From contig OZ023265.1 of the NCBI GenBank assembly GCA_964006375.1, forward strand, positions 149,722,269-149,786,268: a stretch of DNA of 64,000 nucleotides. The letters run 5' to 3'. This stretch comes from Tillus elongatus. Taxonomy: Eukaryota > Arthropoda > Insecta > Coleoptera > Cleridae. Position numbers and translations under genes: made by a program. Positions within the stretch are counted from its first letter, which is position 1. Every line of letters starts with the position of its first letter. The notes beneath the pieces are model-generated. The model did no database searches, had not been told where the DNA came from, and was given only the letters and a program-made list of their open reading frames with translations. Positions 1 to 11,215 of the stretch are shown here, piece after piece.

Positions 1-529
1 GTATGTTATGGTGAGTGGTGGTCTGTTCTATAATTATTAATTGTTTTATACATATTTACAAAGAATGATTATCATCCTGTAGCGATTTTCCTTAAAAGTT
101 TTGGAAATAGGTGTTGTTAGTGCAGCTCAAAGTGTCAAGTTTTATGTCTGGAAGTTAGGTTAAGGTAAGCTGTATCACAATATGTAATAATTGTCTTCGA
201 ACGTTGTCGAAGTTAATCACATTTCTTGTACTTTGATTGCTATAGAGCGTTATTAGATAGAATAAATAATTGGGACTTATGAGTTTAGCCGACGTGTTTA
301 AAATCGGCCATGTTGGTTGCTTTCTCATATTTTTAAGTTTAATTTTATTGAGGCATTAGACGTATATCTAACGTTTATGAATACACCTTTTTTTCCTCGA
401 TTTTGATTGTTCGTGAATCAAACTTTCGAATGATAGTAATAATGGTTAGCTACGGGTTTAGCATTTATAAATTCTGATGTATTTTGTTTATTTTCCCCAG
501 TTTAATTTAATTTGCACGATACATGTACA

Positions 530-531
<2 letters not shown>
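1..531. other. unassigned AT-rich DNA
   Basis: No gene or recognisable element was seen. Short poly-T and poly-A runs only. It may be intronic DNA of the minus-strand symporter gene whose first coding exon lies at 6307-6491, but nothing in it shows that directly. Confidence 0.4.

Positions 532-599
<68 letters not shown>
532..599. repeat. (TA)n microsatellite array 1
   Basis: About 68 bp of uninterrupted TA dinucleotide. Unlike most arrays in this window, no transposon end was recognised at either side. Apparent reading frames of alternating Ile and Tyr across it are artefacts. Confidence 0.97.
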
Positions 600-604
<5 letters not shown>

Positions 605-1338
605 ATTAGAACCCACGAGACTAATGGCAGTAGTATATGGTAATCACAATTTTGTGACGTATTTATTTCTATTTAGTAGTTTATAATTTTAGATGCTGCA
701 AAGCTAAATTTTCCCTAACGTGAAAAAGGCGACAGAGCAATCTGTTGTGCTGTTAAGGATTGGTTGAAATTAGCTACTTCGAAAAGGTCCAGAGCAAAAA
801 ACTACTGGAGCAATACTTTTTTTTGTTGTTGAGAAAATAATAATAATAATAATTTAAGAAATATATTTTTTATATCATGATTAAGACGCTATGATTGAAG
901 AAGCTTGTTATATTTTTAGAATGTGATATTAATTATTTTAGTTTTTTGATAATGAAATGTAAGTTTTTTTAAATATATTTTTGTTTTTTAAATAAACTTA
1001 TTTTTATTTGACATTTGACTTGTGATCTAATCCATTTTTATAAAGCCCATTTAAAATTATGAACATTAATAATAATTTGTCAATGGTAAGTTTATAAAAT
1101 TTAGCAGAGTAGCAAGTTTAGAAGTTTTGATGAGCAATGAGCACTTAAAGTAAGTATCTACACCGCAATGGAGCCCAGTTTGACACTTCTACACCTAATG
1201 ATCGTTTGGCCTATAAGTTGCCATCGTCAAAAAATTTATCGTACTCATCTTCTGCTGTCAGCTGGGTTGAAAAACTATCATTTGGTAGGTATGTATTAGT
1301 TGTAATTCAAACGTTTATTATACGTCGTTAATACAAGC
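600..1338. other. unassigned AT-rich DNA
   Basis: No coding region with family resemblance was seen. There is a short (AAT)n run near 836-852. Otherwise low-complexity AT-rich sequence without visible inverted repeats or splice-bounded exons. Confidence 0.4.
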
Positions 1339-1612
1339 AGATTAACTTGACAGATCCCGTTGATAAACATTAATTATAAACGTATATTCTTCATGACAGA
1401 TGATGGTTAAATCAACGTTGCAAAACCCTTGTTAATAAACATGTATAAAAAATGTATATTTTACGTTATTAACGGCAAGTAGTTTAACGTTACAAATTCC
1501 CGTTGATAAACGGTAATTATAAACGTATATTCTCCATTACAGATGATGGTTAAATTAACGTTATAAAATCCTTGTTAATAAACATGTAAGAAAAACGTAT
1601 ATTTAAACGTTA
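1339..1612. repeat. 143 bp imperfect tandem duplication
   Basis: Two adjacent copies share the same order of words: CCCGTTGATAAAC at 1356 and again at 1499, then TATAAACGTATATTCT, then GATGATGGTTAAAT, then CTTGTTAATAAACATGTA. The offset is 143 bp. AACGTTA-like words recur throughout and into 1620. No transposon ends or coding potential were seen. Confidence 0.7.
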
Positions 1613-2095
1613 AAACATACATGTATAAAAACCTTTTTATATTGGTTTAATTATATGTTTATTCGGGCGACATTTTTACCAAAATTAAACGTAAGGTAGC
1701 AGTTTCCTTTTAAACGTTTAATTAACGAACATGTGTTTACTGGGAAATTATGAGTGGGAGACATATACAATATTACAGACGGGAGTAATTTTTTGGCGCA
1801 AAAGTCAAGAATGACCAAAAAAATAAATTGAAAATATAATTGTTTTCTTCTAAAAATGTCAAGGCGACAATTAGAAACCTCAAAAGCTGTGATATTTAAG
1901 ATTCTATAACGAAAGCGAGTCATGGAGAACATATAATGCACAAAGTATGTTTCGTAAGGTCTTAAATTTATATTTCAATAACTATTGTTTCCTTGCAGAA
2001 TTTTTATTTAAAATAGCGACCCTTTTTGTAAAGCTTTGGCAGCACTTTAAATTACCGAATTTGTGATTTAAAAGTGTTACTTTTTTTTGTAAACA
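1613..2095. other. unassigned AT-rich DNA
   Basis: A 96-residue open frame on the minus strand (1651-1941) has no recognisable family features and no splice support. No element boundaries were identified. Confidence 0.4.
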
Positions 2096-2305
2096 ATGTC
2101 CGATAAATGAACAAATCAAATACAACCAGTAGTTAAAACTATGAACGCAGCACATGTTACGCTACAACATTTTCAAAAACCCTCCTTTTTCAAATTGTAT
2201 TACCTTAATTTTGTATTAACATAAAGAACTTCGTTTTGGAGTGTAGCAAGGCGATATGTGTACACAATTTTATCAAACCAACGTCATTGTCTTCGAAGGT
2301 ATCAT
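2096..2305 (+). repeat. dispersed 210 bp repeat, copy 1 of 3
   Basis: Begins near CCGATAAATGAACAAATC and runs to TGTCTTCGAAGGT. A nearly identical copy in the same orientation lies at 5897-6105, and the first half recurs at 3776-3850. The two full copies bracket the DD41D element and its two (TA)n arrays. It has no coding potential, so it is a short non-autonomous repeat of unknown class. Confidence 0.75.
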
Positions 2306-2689
2306 TTTCTTTATCTAACTGCCTAAATTTTTATGAGGACGTTCAACAATGAAATAGATACGCTGAGAGTATATTTTAGAAAGTAATATTTTCCACAGTG
2401 ACTGAAATATTACAAACCTCAACAACTCATTTTCTGAATTCCTATGAATTAACATCGTGTATCTATTTATTTTGATATTTGGACTGAGCTGAGTTAGCCA
2501 ATGTGACTATGTAATCGTGTTTGTTCGTATGTCGTGTCTATTCTATGTGTGCTGTGTCTACAAACTTGGATATGACGTAACAGGTTGCAATGTAATGCGC
2601 TTCTGTTTTTGTGTCTGGCTGTTTTTACTTCAGTTCAGTTATTGTCTTTTGAAGAAGTGTGTTATGCTCTGAACTAAGATTCCAATATA

Positions 2690-2691
<2 letters not shown>
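2306..2691. other. unassigned DNA before the (TA)n array
   Basis: Nothing recognisable. The stretch contains GT-rich words but no open reading frame of note and no inverted repeat. It ends where (TA)n array 2 begins. Confidence 0.4.

Positions 2692-2779
<88 letters not shown>
2692..2779. repeat. (TA)n microsatellite array 2
   Basis: About 88 bp of TA repeat directly abutting the left inverted repeat of the DD41D element at 2780. Its partner array abuts the right inverted repeat. Confidence 0.97.
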
Positions 2780-2784
<5 letters not shown>

Positions 2785-3775
2785 TGTCCACGGATTGAGT
2801 GTGGGTAAGGTATAAGTGACAAAACAATCGAATTAGATTATGATATTCTGGGAATCGCTCCTGCTTTGTCTTAAACTGAGATGTTGATTAAATGAACAAA
2901 ATCAATTAATATACAGGGTAGTTTATAACTGATGTAATGAAATGTATTAAGAGTAAACTACCTTCGTTTATGAATATACCGCAGAAGGTTATTAACAAAA
3001 ATTGTTTAGAATTAAAATTTATGACAGGCTGTCAATTTTCAAACAGATCAGCCTACTATAAATTTTTTTAGCAGAGACTTTATTTAAATGACGTTTGACG
3101 GCTTCTGTGATTATGTGTACTTTATAAATACTTGAAAATGTATTAAAAAAAATCTTTACCATAATTAAACTTGGCGTGGGTTTGCTTTCATGTCAACCAA
3201 TAAAAAAAAAGTAAAGTAAACGCACAATTGGACATTCGAAGCAATAATTGGCGAGTTGCATGGCTACTTGAGCTCTGCCTTGTTCGTTTCCCGGGATACT
3301 ACTAATTTGGAAAATTGAAACGTCAATTTTGTTTGTCACGAATGTCTGTATTTAAAAATGTTAACAACAGAACAAAAAGTGTTTATTGTGCAATGCTATG
3401 GTTTGGGTGAAGAATATTATTATTAGGGAGTGATAAGAAGATTCCTTGAATGCTGGCCAAATTATTCGGTTTTCGCTACTGGTGTAAAAAAAGTTGTTAC
3501 AAAATTTATGCGTACTGGGAGTGTTTTAAATGTTAAGAAGACAAAATCCGACCTAAATGAAGAAGACAATGCTGCAGCTGCATTAGCTATGGATTCGGTT
3601 AGGCGTTTTCCGAAAATATCATTAAGAAGAAGGGCATTAGAAATTGGCAATATTAGCAAATCGCATTTGCAACACGTATATCGTACAAGGTGAAAACTTT
3701 TAAAGCAAAACTTATACACACTTTGGAAGAAAATGACCAGTCAAAACGATTAGATTTTTTATTTTATTTTATTCA

Positions 3776-3850
3776 TACATAACCAGTAGTTAAAACTGTG
3801 AACGCAACACATGTTACGGTACAACAATGTCAAAAACTACCTTTTTCAAG
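3776..3850 (+). repeat. dispersed 210 bp repeat, partial copy
   Basis: The words CCAGTAGTTAAAACTGTGAA and CAACACATGTTACG match the repeats at 2096-2305 and 5897-6105. It sits inside the transposase relic and helps explain the loss of reading frame there. Confidence 0.65.
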
Positions 3851-4432
3851 TTGTATTACTTTAATATCTACAAAATCACAATTTTGGCAGAAGTATTATT
3901 TTTTCGGACGAATCCACTTTCACCACTAATGGGGTGGTAAATTCCCAAAATGCACGGCATTGGTCTATGAAGAATCCAAATTATAGAGTTAATTGCAGAA
4001 GACACTGCCATAAAAAAGTAAATGTGTGGTGTGCTGTTTCTTACACTGGGATAATTGGGCCATATTTTTTTTGAGCGGAATATGAACCAGTACAGTTATC
4101 TGGAAATGCTGGAAAATATTCTTCAAGGCCATTTGCATAACATGTCACTAGAAGATAGACAAACAGCATACTTTCAGCATGACGGCCACCCAGCACATGC
4201 AACAGGAATCGTTCGAGAATGGTTAGATCGCGAATTTCCTGGGCGGTGGATTGGTTGATATGGGACAATACCTTGGCCTGCAAGAAGTCCCGATCTTACC
4301 TTAATGGACTTTTATTTATGGGGCTATCTCAAACAGAAAGTCTACGCGGCTCCTTTAAAAAACGATCTTGATTTGTTGAAACTGAGGTTGAGAGAGGTAA
4401 TTGACGGTATTCCAATTTAACATATTCAAAAT

Positions 4433-5032
4433 CAGTGTTGTTCCTGCTAGCACGATCGTGCCAGATTTAGCACTGTGTCTTCAGAGTTGGCACTCTGGCA
4501 CCCCTTTACACTTTTCTGGCACATTTTAATTTTTTTAAGCTACGCGCCATTCTCAAATCAGACACGGATATAAAACATACAACATAACAAATTCATGAAC
4601 CGCATTCGAAGTTTCCGTTGTACGCATGCGCATTACCGACCCCGTCTACGCGTTACTCGATGGTTACATTCATTATTATAGGTTGGCGTACCTTTTCTAC
4701 TTTTGCGTATGGCGTTTGCGTATTGTCAAGTGTTATGTCAAATCCTTAAATGTTTGAGTTTTTATTTTATTTTGTAAGCGAATATATTTGTTTTTATTTA
4801 TTTCAAAGACACTGATTTCTTTTGTTAATTTTCAAATAAATAAAATAATTAATTTTCGGGTTAATTATCGTTTATTATCATAAGTGTGCATAATTTCCCT
4901 CTCTTTCATGAGACCTTAAATTTGGTTCCAATTCCAATTAAATCTGGGGATATTTTAGCACTCAAACCGTGAATTTAGCACCGAAACGTCCCTAAATTTA
5001 GCACTTATAATCTCATGACAGGAACAGCACTG
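4433..5032. mobile_element. 600 bp hAT-type MITE inside the transposase
   Basis: It starts CAGTGTTGTTCCTG and ends CAGGAACAGCACTG, inverted repeats with one mismatch. It is flanked by a perfect 8 bp target duplication, TTCAAAAT (4425-4432 and 5033-5040), which is the hAT signature. Subterminal copies of TTTAGCAC occur on both sides, a plausible transposase-binding array. There is no coding capacity. Removing it and one duplication restores continuity of the host transposase frame, which confirms the boundaries. Confidence 0.9.
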
Positions 5033-5560
5033 TTCAAAATGCCTACAAAGCATTTACTAAACGGGGTGAGTTATGTGTATCGGTTGGTGGCAGCACATTT
5101 GAATAATTTATTTATTTTTCGTTGTTCGTTTTGATTTTTGTTAGCAATAAGCGTTTTGTATTTTACCAAGAAATTATTATTTAACATTGCATGGTTACTT
5201 ACTTTGCGCACTTGCGTTCAGGAAACCACAGGTAAAAAGCTCCATGTTGATAGGGAAAAAATGTTAATAATTTACTTGAAAATTCAAAGTAGGCTGATCT
5301 GGCTGAAAATTGAGAGCCTGTCATACATTTTAATTCTAAACAAGTTTTGTTAATAATTTTTGCGGTATATTTATAAACGAAGGTAGTTTACTCTTAACAC
5401 ATTTAATTAAATCAGTTCTAAACCACTCTGTATATTAATTGATTTTGTTCATTTCCTCAACATCTCAGTTTAAGACATAGGAGCGATTCCAAAAATATCA
5501 TAATCTAATTCAAAAAATTGTTGTCACTTATACCTTACCCACACTCAATCCGTGGACACA

Positions 5561-5563
<3 letters not shown>

Positions 5564-5622
<59 letters not shown>
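5564..5622. repeat. (TA)n microsatellite array 3
   Basis: About 59 bp of TA repeat abutting the right inverted repeat of the DD41D element. Array 2 is its counterpart on the other side. Confidence 0.97.
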
Positions 5623-5628
<6 letters not shown>

Positions 5629-5896
5629 ATAAATATTCAAATGAACCTCGGAAATTGATCTCACCCTCAAAAATTTTCGAAAATTCAAAAGTCGCTTATG
5701 TTTATGTTTATATACATATATATTCTCAGTAACCGAACCGACTTTAATTCGGAAAATTTCGATTCCTAGGTTCTCGGCCAAGCCCAATTAAAGTAAAATA
5801 TTTTTGCTCACGTAGAACCGGAAGTGTCCATCAACTTCGTTATTTTAAATGCAATATGCCACTTTGTAATAGAATTTTGAATTGTACTCGTAATTT
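5623..5896. other. unassigned DNA
   Basis: Contains a few CG-bearing words but no recognised gene or element. It separates (TA)n array 3 from the dispersed repeat. Confidence 0.35.
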
Positions 5897-6105
5897 TTTT
5901 TGTCCGATAAATGAACAAATCATATATAACCAGTAGTTAAAATTGTGAACGCAACACATGTTACGCTACAACATTTTCAAAAACCCTTCTTTTTCAAATT
6001 GTATTACCTTAATTTTGTATTAACCTAAAGAACTTAATTTTGGAGTGTAGCAAGGCGATATGTGTACAAAATTTTATCAAACCAACATCATTGTCTTCAA
6101 AGGTT
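5897..6105 (+). repeat. dispersed 210 bp repeat, copy 3
   Basis: Same orientation as the copy at 2096-2305, with only scattered differences by eye. It begins at CCGATAAATGAACAAATC and ends near TGTCTTCAAAGGT. Confidence 0.75.
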
Positions 6106-6306
6106 AAATTTTGTTAACTCCATTTTTTTAGATTTGAAAGATTTTTATGAAAATTCGCTGCGTCCACACTTCTATGATAAAACCAAATTATATTTTGAAG
6201 GACACCCGGCATAATTATTCTAGTTTACATTGTAAAAAATTAAATTATCTATTTTTGAGCAAGCCTTATAAATTACCTAGCGAAATAAATAATTCAACAA
6301 GCTTAC

Positions 6307-6491
6307 CTTGCTATTAAGGACATGGAGATTGGGAAAATGCCCATTGTTTTACCACCCATAAGATATTCCGATGTGGTGTTCTGTTTGATTTTTGCAAAAA
6401 ATGCGAAATAAACGCCAATTAACGCGGAAACTACCAGCATAAATGCAAAAACTATATAATCAAAATAATCAAAATATCTATCGGTGGTCAT
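6307..6491 (-). CDS. SLC5-family sodium:solute symporter, first coding exon
   Basis: This exon encodes the N-terminus of a sodium-coupled solute transporter of the plasma membrane, in the group of insect SLC5 proteins usually annotated as monocarboxylate or multivitamin transporters. The 61 complete codons run from ATG at 6491, with A at -3. They give a short acidic/aromatic leader, then one hydrophobic segment at about residues 12-32 (YIVFAFMLVVSALIGVYFAF). This is followed by SEYLMGGKTMGIFPISMSLI, the conserved loop and start of the next helix. The exon ends AAG|GTAAGC at 6307/6306, a strong splice donor, and leaves two nucleotides of a split codon. A full family member is about 550-600 residues, so roughly 90 percent is missing. 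No further exon was recognised below 6300. The exact substrate cannot be told from this exon. Confidence 0.8.
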
Positions 6492-6719
6492 TCTGTCTAG
6501 AATAGTTAGGTCACTTATTGCAAATGAAAAAAATTGTGTTCATAACGGAAAGTCGAGGTGTTAGTTAAGATGCAAATTTAGGACGGTCTTAGACTAACAA
6601 CAGAATCAAGCAACATACGACACGTATTGAGATGGAAGTTATCACGGAGACATAACTATTAATAACAATTTGCCATAATTGGAAAATTGTCTTGGCGCAT
6701 GGAGCAAATAATATCCTAT
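6492..6719 (-). promoter_or_regulatory. presumed 5' leader of the symporter gene
   Basis: By position, this stretch directly upstream of the symporter ATG (minus strand) should hold leader sequence or an upstream intron. No TATA box or initiator stands out. This is inference from location only. Confidence 0.25.
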
Positions 6720-7075
6720 GAACTACTTTAGCGAGGATGAAAATAGATAAGGGCAATATTTAGACCTACTTTCTGCAAACTTATATTGCATTATCAAATT
6801 TGCATAATAATTTAACAAATTTTCGTAGAAAAAATTCGCTAATGAGATGATCGCGGCTTGGAGACATTGAACAAATTTGTTCAAACGAGCGCTAACCAGG
6901 CCATTTAGCACCCATACTCGGGTGCTAAAACTTTCAGTTATATACACTGAGATACTGTCATTTAGGCCCTGGTTATAATACGGAAATTTAATATAAATAC
7001 ACAAGTCTAGCGATATTTTTAAATAATACAAAAAAAGGGAACAAATTGATTTTGGCATCGGTCGAATTGCACTCA
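6720..7075. repeat. diverged end of the X repeat family
   Basis: The words GCTAATGAGATGATCGCGG, GAGCGCTAACCAGGCC and ACTCGGGTGCTAAAACTTTC parallel the X-family arm at 32385-32490 and the window end (GCTCTCATTTAAAG, AGGGGGCCTAATTAGC), but are strongly diverged. A 117-residue minus-strand open frame across it has no family features. Confidence 0.4.
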
Positions 7076-7160
7076 CGGTGTATGTATTTAATCAATCACT
7101 CAATATAAAACCATCTTCAGTTGTTGTTTAGTGGATGCATTTAAAATATCGTGTTTTACC

Positions 7161-8190
7161 ATGGAACGGCGACATTTGGCTTTAGACGAGCGGTAGGGCT
7201 TCTTCAAGCGGCCATGCGGCAGAATGAAATAGCTGAGCGGATGGGTGTTTTCCAAAGTGTGACCAGTCGTTTATGGAGGCCCTTTAGGGAAACTGGCAGT
7301 CTGGTCCGGCAACATCCCGGACGAGAACCCTCTACGACGGCAGGTCAGGATAAATTTTTACGTTTAACTGCCAAAAGGCAGCCTACAATTGCGGCACCTG
7401 AATTGATTACGACTCTGCAAAGGGCGAATAATGTAACCATTAGCCGAGATACTGTAAGAAATCATCTTCACGAAGCAAACCTCTCTAGTACACGTCTACT
7501 CAGATGTCCACCTATTTCCAGAGGCAATGGCGCTGCAAAATTGGACTGGTGTCAAAATTATCTGAACTGGTCTGCAGATAACTGGGCTACAGTTTTATTC
7601 ACAGACGAATCTAGGTTTGTTTCCATCCAGATTCTCGTCGAATAAGGGTGTGGAGATGATCTGGAAATGCGGAACGCTTAAAACATATTCAGAAAGTGTA
7701 CCCATACAGAGGTGGTACAATAATGGCATGGGGCGGAGTAATTATTGGTGGCAGAACCGAACTCGTTTGTCCATATCGCTTCTTAGCACCTCAGCTCTAT
7801 CTGGATACCATTCTTCAACCCATCGTACGTCCATTTGCAGGCGCTGTTAGTCAAAACTTTTACCTAATGCATGATAATGCTCGTTCACATACCACGCGCA
7901 TCGTAACCAACTGGCTGGATAGCGCGGGAATTGGAGTTTTACCATGGCCAGCATAATTCCCGGACCTGAATCCGATAAAACATGTCTAGGATATGCTTCA
8001 ACGAAGAATTACTCCACATATGGGCAACATCCACAATGTGTTTACATTCCAAGAGCTTCAGACAGCAGAGTGGGCACGTTTACTACAAGGAGACTTTGAC
8101 GATCTCATTTTGTCTATGAGCAAAAGACGTAGAGCTGTAATTAATCAACGTGGAGGTCATACAAAGTATGATGTATGTACTTTGTATTAA
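7161..8190 (+). pseudogene. Tc1-family transposase relic
   Basis: A nearly full-length Tc1-type transposase (family length about 340 residues). It begins MERRHLALDE at 7161, then a stop, then the paired helix-turn-helix region (RQNEIAERMG, SRLWRPFRETGS). The catalytic core follows: VLFTDESRF holds the first Asp, YLMHDNARSHT the second. The third position, normally Glu in a DD34E motif, lies in FPDLNPIKHV, where Lys replaces it; the spacing counts to 34. Frameshifts near 7610 and 7690 and an in-frame TAA near 7955 also disable it. The C-terminal INQRGGHTKY is typical. Terminal inverted repeats could not be located with confidence. Confidence 0.9.
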
Positions 8191-8247
8191 ACTTTGTTCT
8201 CACATGCTCAAAAGTTTTTTTGAAAAATACTTAAAATTTGTCTTTTA

Positions 8248-8248
<1 letters not shown>

Positions 8249-8335
<87 letters not shown>
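8249..8335. repeat. (TA)n microsatellite array 4
   Basis: About 87 bp of TA repeat, 60 bp downstream of the Tc1 relic. The 363 bp spacer to the next array ends with element-like words (GGACACCCTGTATA). Confidence 0.97.
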
Positions 8336-8820
<485 letters not shown>

Positions 8821-9625
8821 AGGAAGATAGATATAAGCATTCACAGATGGCATACGCCCATAGCGCACAGGGTGCGTGATTTTGACCCACGACATTATTG
8901 GGAAGTCAAAAACCGTAAGAGATGCAAACTTGGTTAAATCAGACAAGAGTTGCACAATTACAAGCGCATCTCGAAGGTAGTCACAGATTTAAACAAATTC
9001 CATAGCTTTCTAGATATAGTAACAGTGGTAGTAACAGTGGTAGGGAGGCTAACGCCAGACAAGTAGGTCACAATGGGCCCTTTTTGCCAACCCTGGCAAC
9101 CATGCTCCACCCCTCCTCGGTTCCCTCACCAAACCTCCTCAACCTCGAAATAAAGGCCATGGCGGTCTTCCATTGCACGGAACTTACCTGGTTCCTCTGC
9201 AGGGTCCTCGAACCGAACAATTCCGTTCGAAGGCTCCCAAAAGCCTCACATTCACACAGGTAGTAGCAAGACGTTTCTTATGTCTGGACGCATTCGTGGC
9301 AAATGGGATCCCTCTCGACACCTGTCAATGTAACGTTTCTTATGAGAGAGTGGCCCGTCAGCACTTCAACGATGCGGCGAAGCGCAGAACGAGTCCTACC
9401 AAGAAGCCAGACAGTCTTTTTTCTGTTCGTCCTCCCCACGAAATCCCTCGTCTGCCTACAGCCACCGACCGACCGACCACCAGTGCTTCTCCATGGCCTC
9501 CTCAGTCCATTTATCTAGGGCGTCGAAGACAACCTTCCTACTTATGCCTATAGCAGGCTCCGGTCCACAGAACCGCGCCGGGAACCAAGCCTTGCAAGGT
9601 CATTCGCCACTTCATCCCCTCGACA

Positions 9626-9928
9626 TCACAGGGTCCCGGAACTCACAGATGTTGCAACCTCCTTTGTCCTGAACAGTCCCGTAAGAGCGTCAGCGCACTC
9701 CTGAACCAGCGTTAACCTAATTCTAGACGCGCAGACTGCCCAGAGAATCGCCTGACTATCTGAGCACATATACACATATTTCTCAGGGCTTGTCCTCATA
9801 TCCTGTCGATTAGCTGCAGACAGAATAGCGTACACCTCCGTTTCGAATGCCGTGGTATATGCGCCCAGAGCATAACTCTCGCACCCCCCCCCCCCCCTTC
9901 CCCGGCTGTCGATGTATAATCCCGCCAC
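9626..9928 (-). pseudogene. LINE RNase H domain
   Basis: Contains TAFETEVYAILSAAN (catalytic Glu) and YMCSDSQAILWAV (catalytic Asp), followed by GTL. It would degrade the RNA strand of the RNA:DNA hybrid. It is a fragment of the same R1-like LINE, and a run of 11 C bases near 9886-9897 lies inside it. Confidence 0.75.
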
Positions 9929-10513
9929 GGAGGATTGCTGCTCCTGCAGCCGTGATCTGTCGGTGAAACAGACCAGGCTAGCAGGCTGATAAACAACCTC
10001 ATTTTCTCTCTACTGATCCTTGAGTCTGAGGGTATATGCCCTAGTCAGTCTGATATAGACCTCCGCATTTCGTACCTTCATACTGGAAATTGGAATTTCC
10101 TTTTTCACTTCCTTGGCAACCTTTGCATATCCTGTTATGGCTTCCTCTCCGCACCAGTTTCTGTGCATTCTGGCATTCTCAGATGCGACGCCATAGTCTC
10201 TCTTCTGATACAGATGAGAAGCGGTGGCAGCATCAGCAAGACCTCCAGCGCAGCGAAGGTGTCGTCTTCATAGCGCCGGTGATACCCAGGCTTGCCAGCC
10301 TTTGAAGTTTGGTAAGCTTCTGGGTATCAGTTTGGTTCACACTACACCACCAGACCACAGCCCCATAAAGGACATTCGGCCTGACGATCACAGTGTAAAT
10401 CCAATGAAGGATCCGAGGATTAAATCCCCAGGTCCTCCCTATTACACGGCGCAGCTTCCAGGGGGTCGCTACTCCCCTCCCCGTTAGTCGTGACCCCCAT
10501 GATAATTTGGAGT

Positions 10514-11215
10514 CTAGGACCCCTCCCCCAGATATTTTACCTCCCGCACTAAAGCTAAAGGTTTTCCAAACTTCATCGGCGCCCTGAGCCCCTCCAGATC
10601 CCTCTTCTTGGTGAACAGAATCATCTCCTTCTTCGCTGGCTTTACGAAGAGTCCTAGCTCACCACACCATCTTTCAATTATACTACAGGACGTTTGCATG
10701 CATGCACAGACGACGATGAGGAATTTACCGGTGAATAAGACGAGCCCATCGTCAGCATACGCCTGGGGGTAGAAACCATTGTTGGAGAGCCGTTCCATAA
10801 GAACGTCCATGACCAGACACCATAGATGAGGCGACAAGCAGCTGCCCTGAGGACAGCCGCCGGTCACCCCAACGTCCAGTCCCCGGCCTCTGAAGGTCAA
10901 CGAAACTCTCCTGTCCTCCAGCATGCTCGCCACACAACTTTTAAGGGATCGAGGCGATCCCCGTACTGTAGGGCGGTACTGACCGTATCCATCCTTGATC
11001 TATCCACGATTTCCCCGCTGGCACGCATGCTGTTTTTTGTGGAAGGGGTGATCCCTGAGGATCTCCCCCAGCGCAAACCTATCTATTATCCTTTCTAGTG
11101 CCTTTATCAGAAAGGATGTAAGGCTAAATAGTCTGTACGCCTTGGCAAACGTGTAATCCTCTTCCCGATTTGGGAATGAAGGCTCCCCAGACCCGGCACC
11201 AGGCTTTTGGGACAT
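10514..11215 (-). pseudogene. LINE reverse transcriptase core
   Basis: The RT palm motifs are visible: GCPQGSCLSPHLW followed by YPQAYADDGLVLF, where YADD holds the two catalytic Asp residues. The upstream piece (11000-11215) carries an R-L-F-S-L-T-S-F finger motif (YRLFSLTSFLIKALERIID). This enzyme copies element RNA at a nicked target site. Several frames and stops break it. Confidence 0.85.

Larger units (their letters stand above)
3358..5106 (+). pseudogene. DD41D transposase, degenerate and interrupted
   Basis: An ATG at 3358 opens a helix-turn-helix N-terminal region (MLTTEQKVFIVQCYG), followed after a stop by the RTGSV segment typical of these proteins. A second domain near 4170-4330 shows HDGHPAH and ARSPDLTLMDFYLWGYL, with 41 residues between the second and third catalytic Asp by my count. 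A TGA replaces one codon just before TIPWPARSP. The coding region is interrupted by foreign sequence near 3760-3880 and by a hAT MITE at 4433-5032. The last 21 codons resume at 5041 and end at TAA 5104-5106. It is a cut-and-paste transposase relic. Confidence 0.8.
2780..5563 (+). mobile_element. DD41D mariner-like DNA transposon with 280 bp inverted repeats
   Basis: The left terminus (AGTGTGTCCACGG) and right terminus (CCGTGGACACACTG) are inverted copies. The inverted repeat continues to about 3057 on the left and 5288 on the right, roughly 277 bp per side with scattered differences. TA dinucleotides flank both ends, the usual target of the IS630-Tc1-mariner superfamily, and both flanks are long (TA)n arrays, so the element probably inserted into a TA microsatellite. 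Inside is a broken transposase (3358-5106), itself interrupted by a hAT MITE. Autonomous activity is not possible for this copy. Confidence 0.88.

Noticed and set aside
1339..1612. Tandem repeats considered as a CRISPR array
   Set aside because: Only two imperfect 143 bp units, no short constant repeats with unique spacers, and a eukaryotic context.
4620..4640. GCATGCGCA motif as a promoter
   Set aside because: It lies inside the 600 bp hAT MITE, with no gene nearby reading out of it.
9886..9897. Run of C bases as a functional G-quadruplex
   Set aside because: A single homopolymer run inside a dead LINE; probably slippage or a sequencing artefact, as with the G run near 26816-26828.
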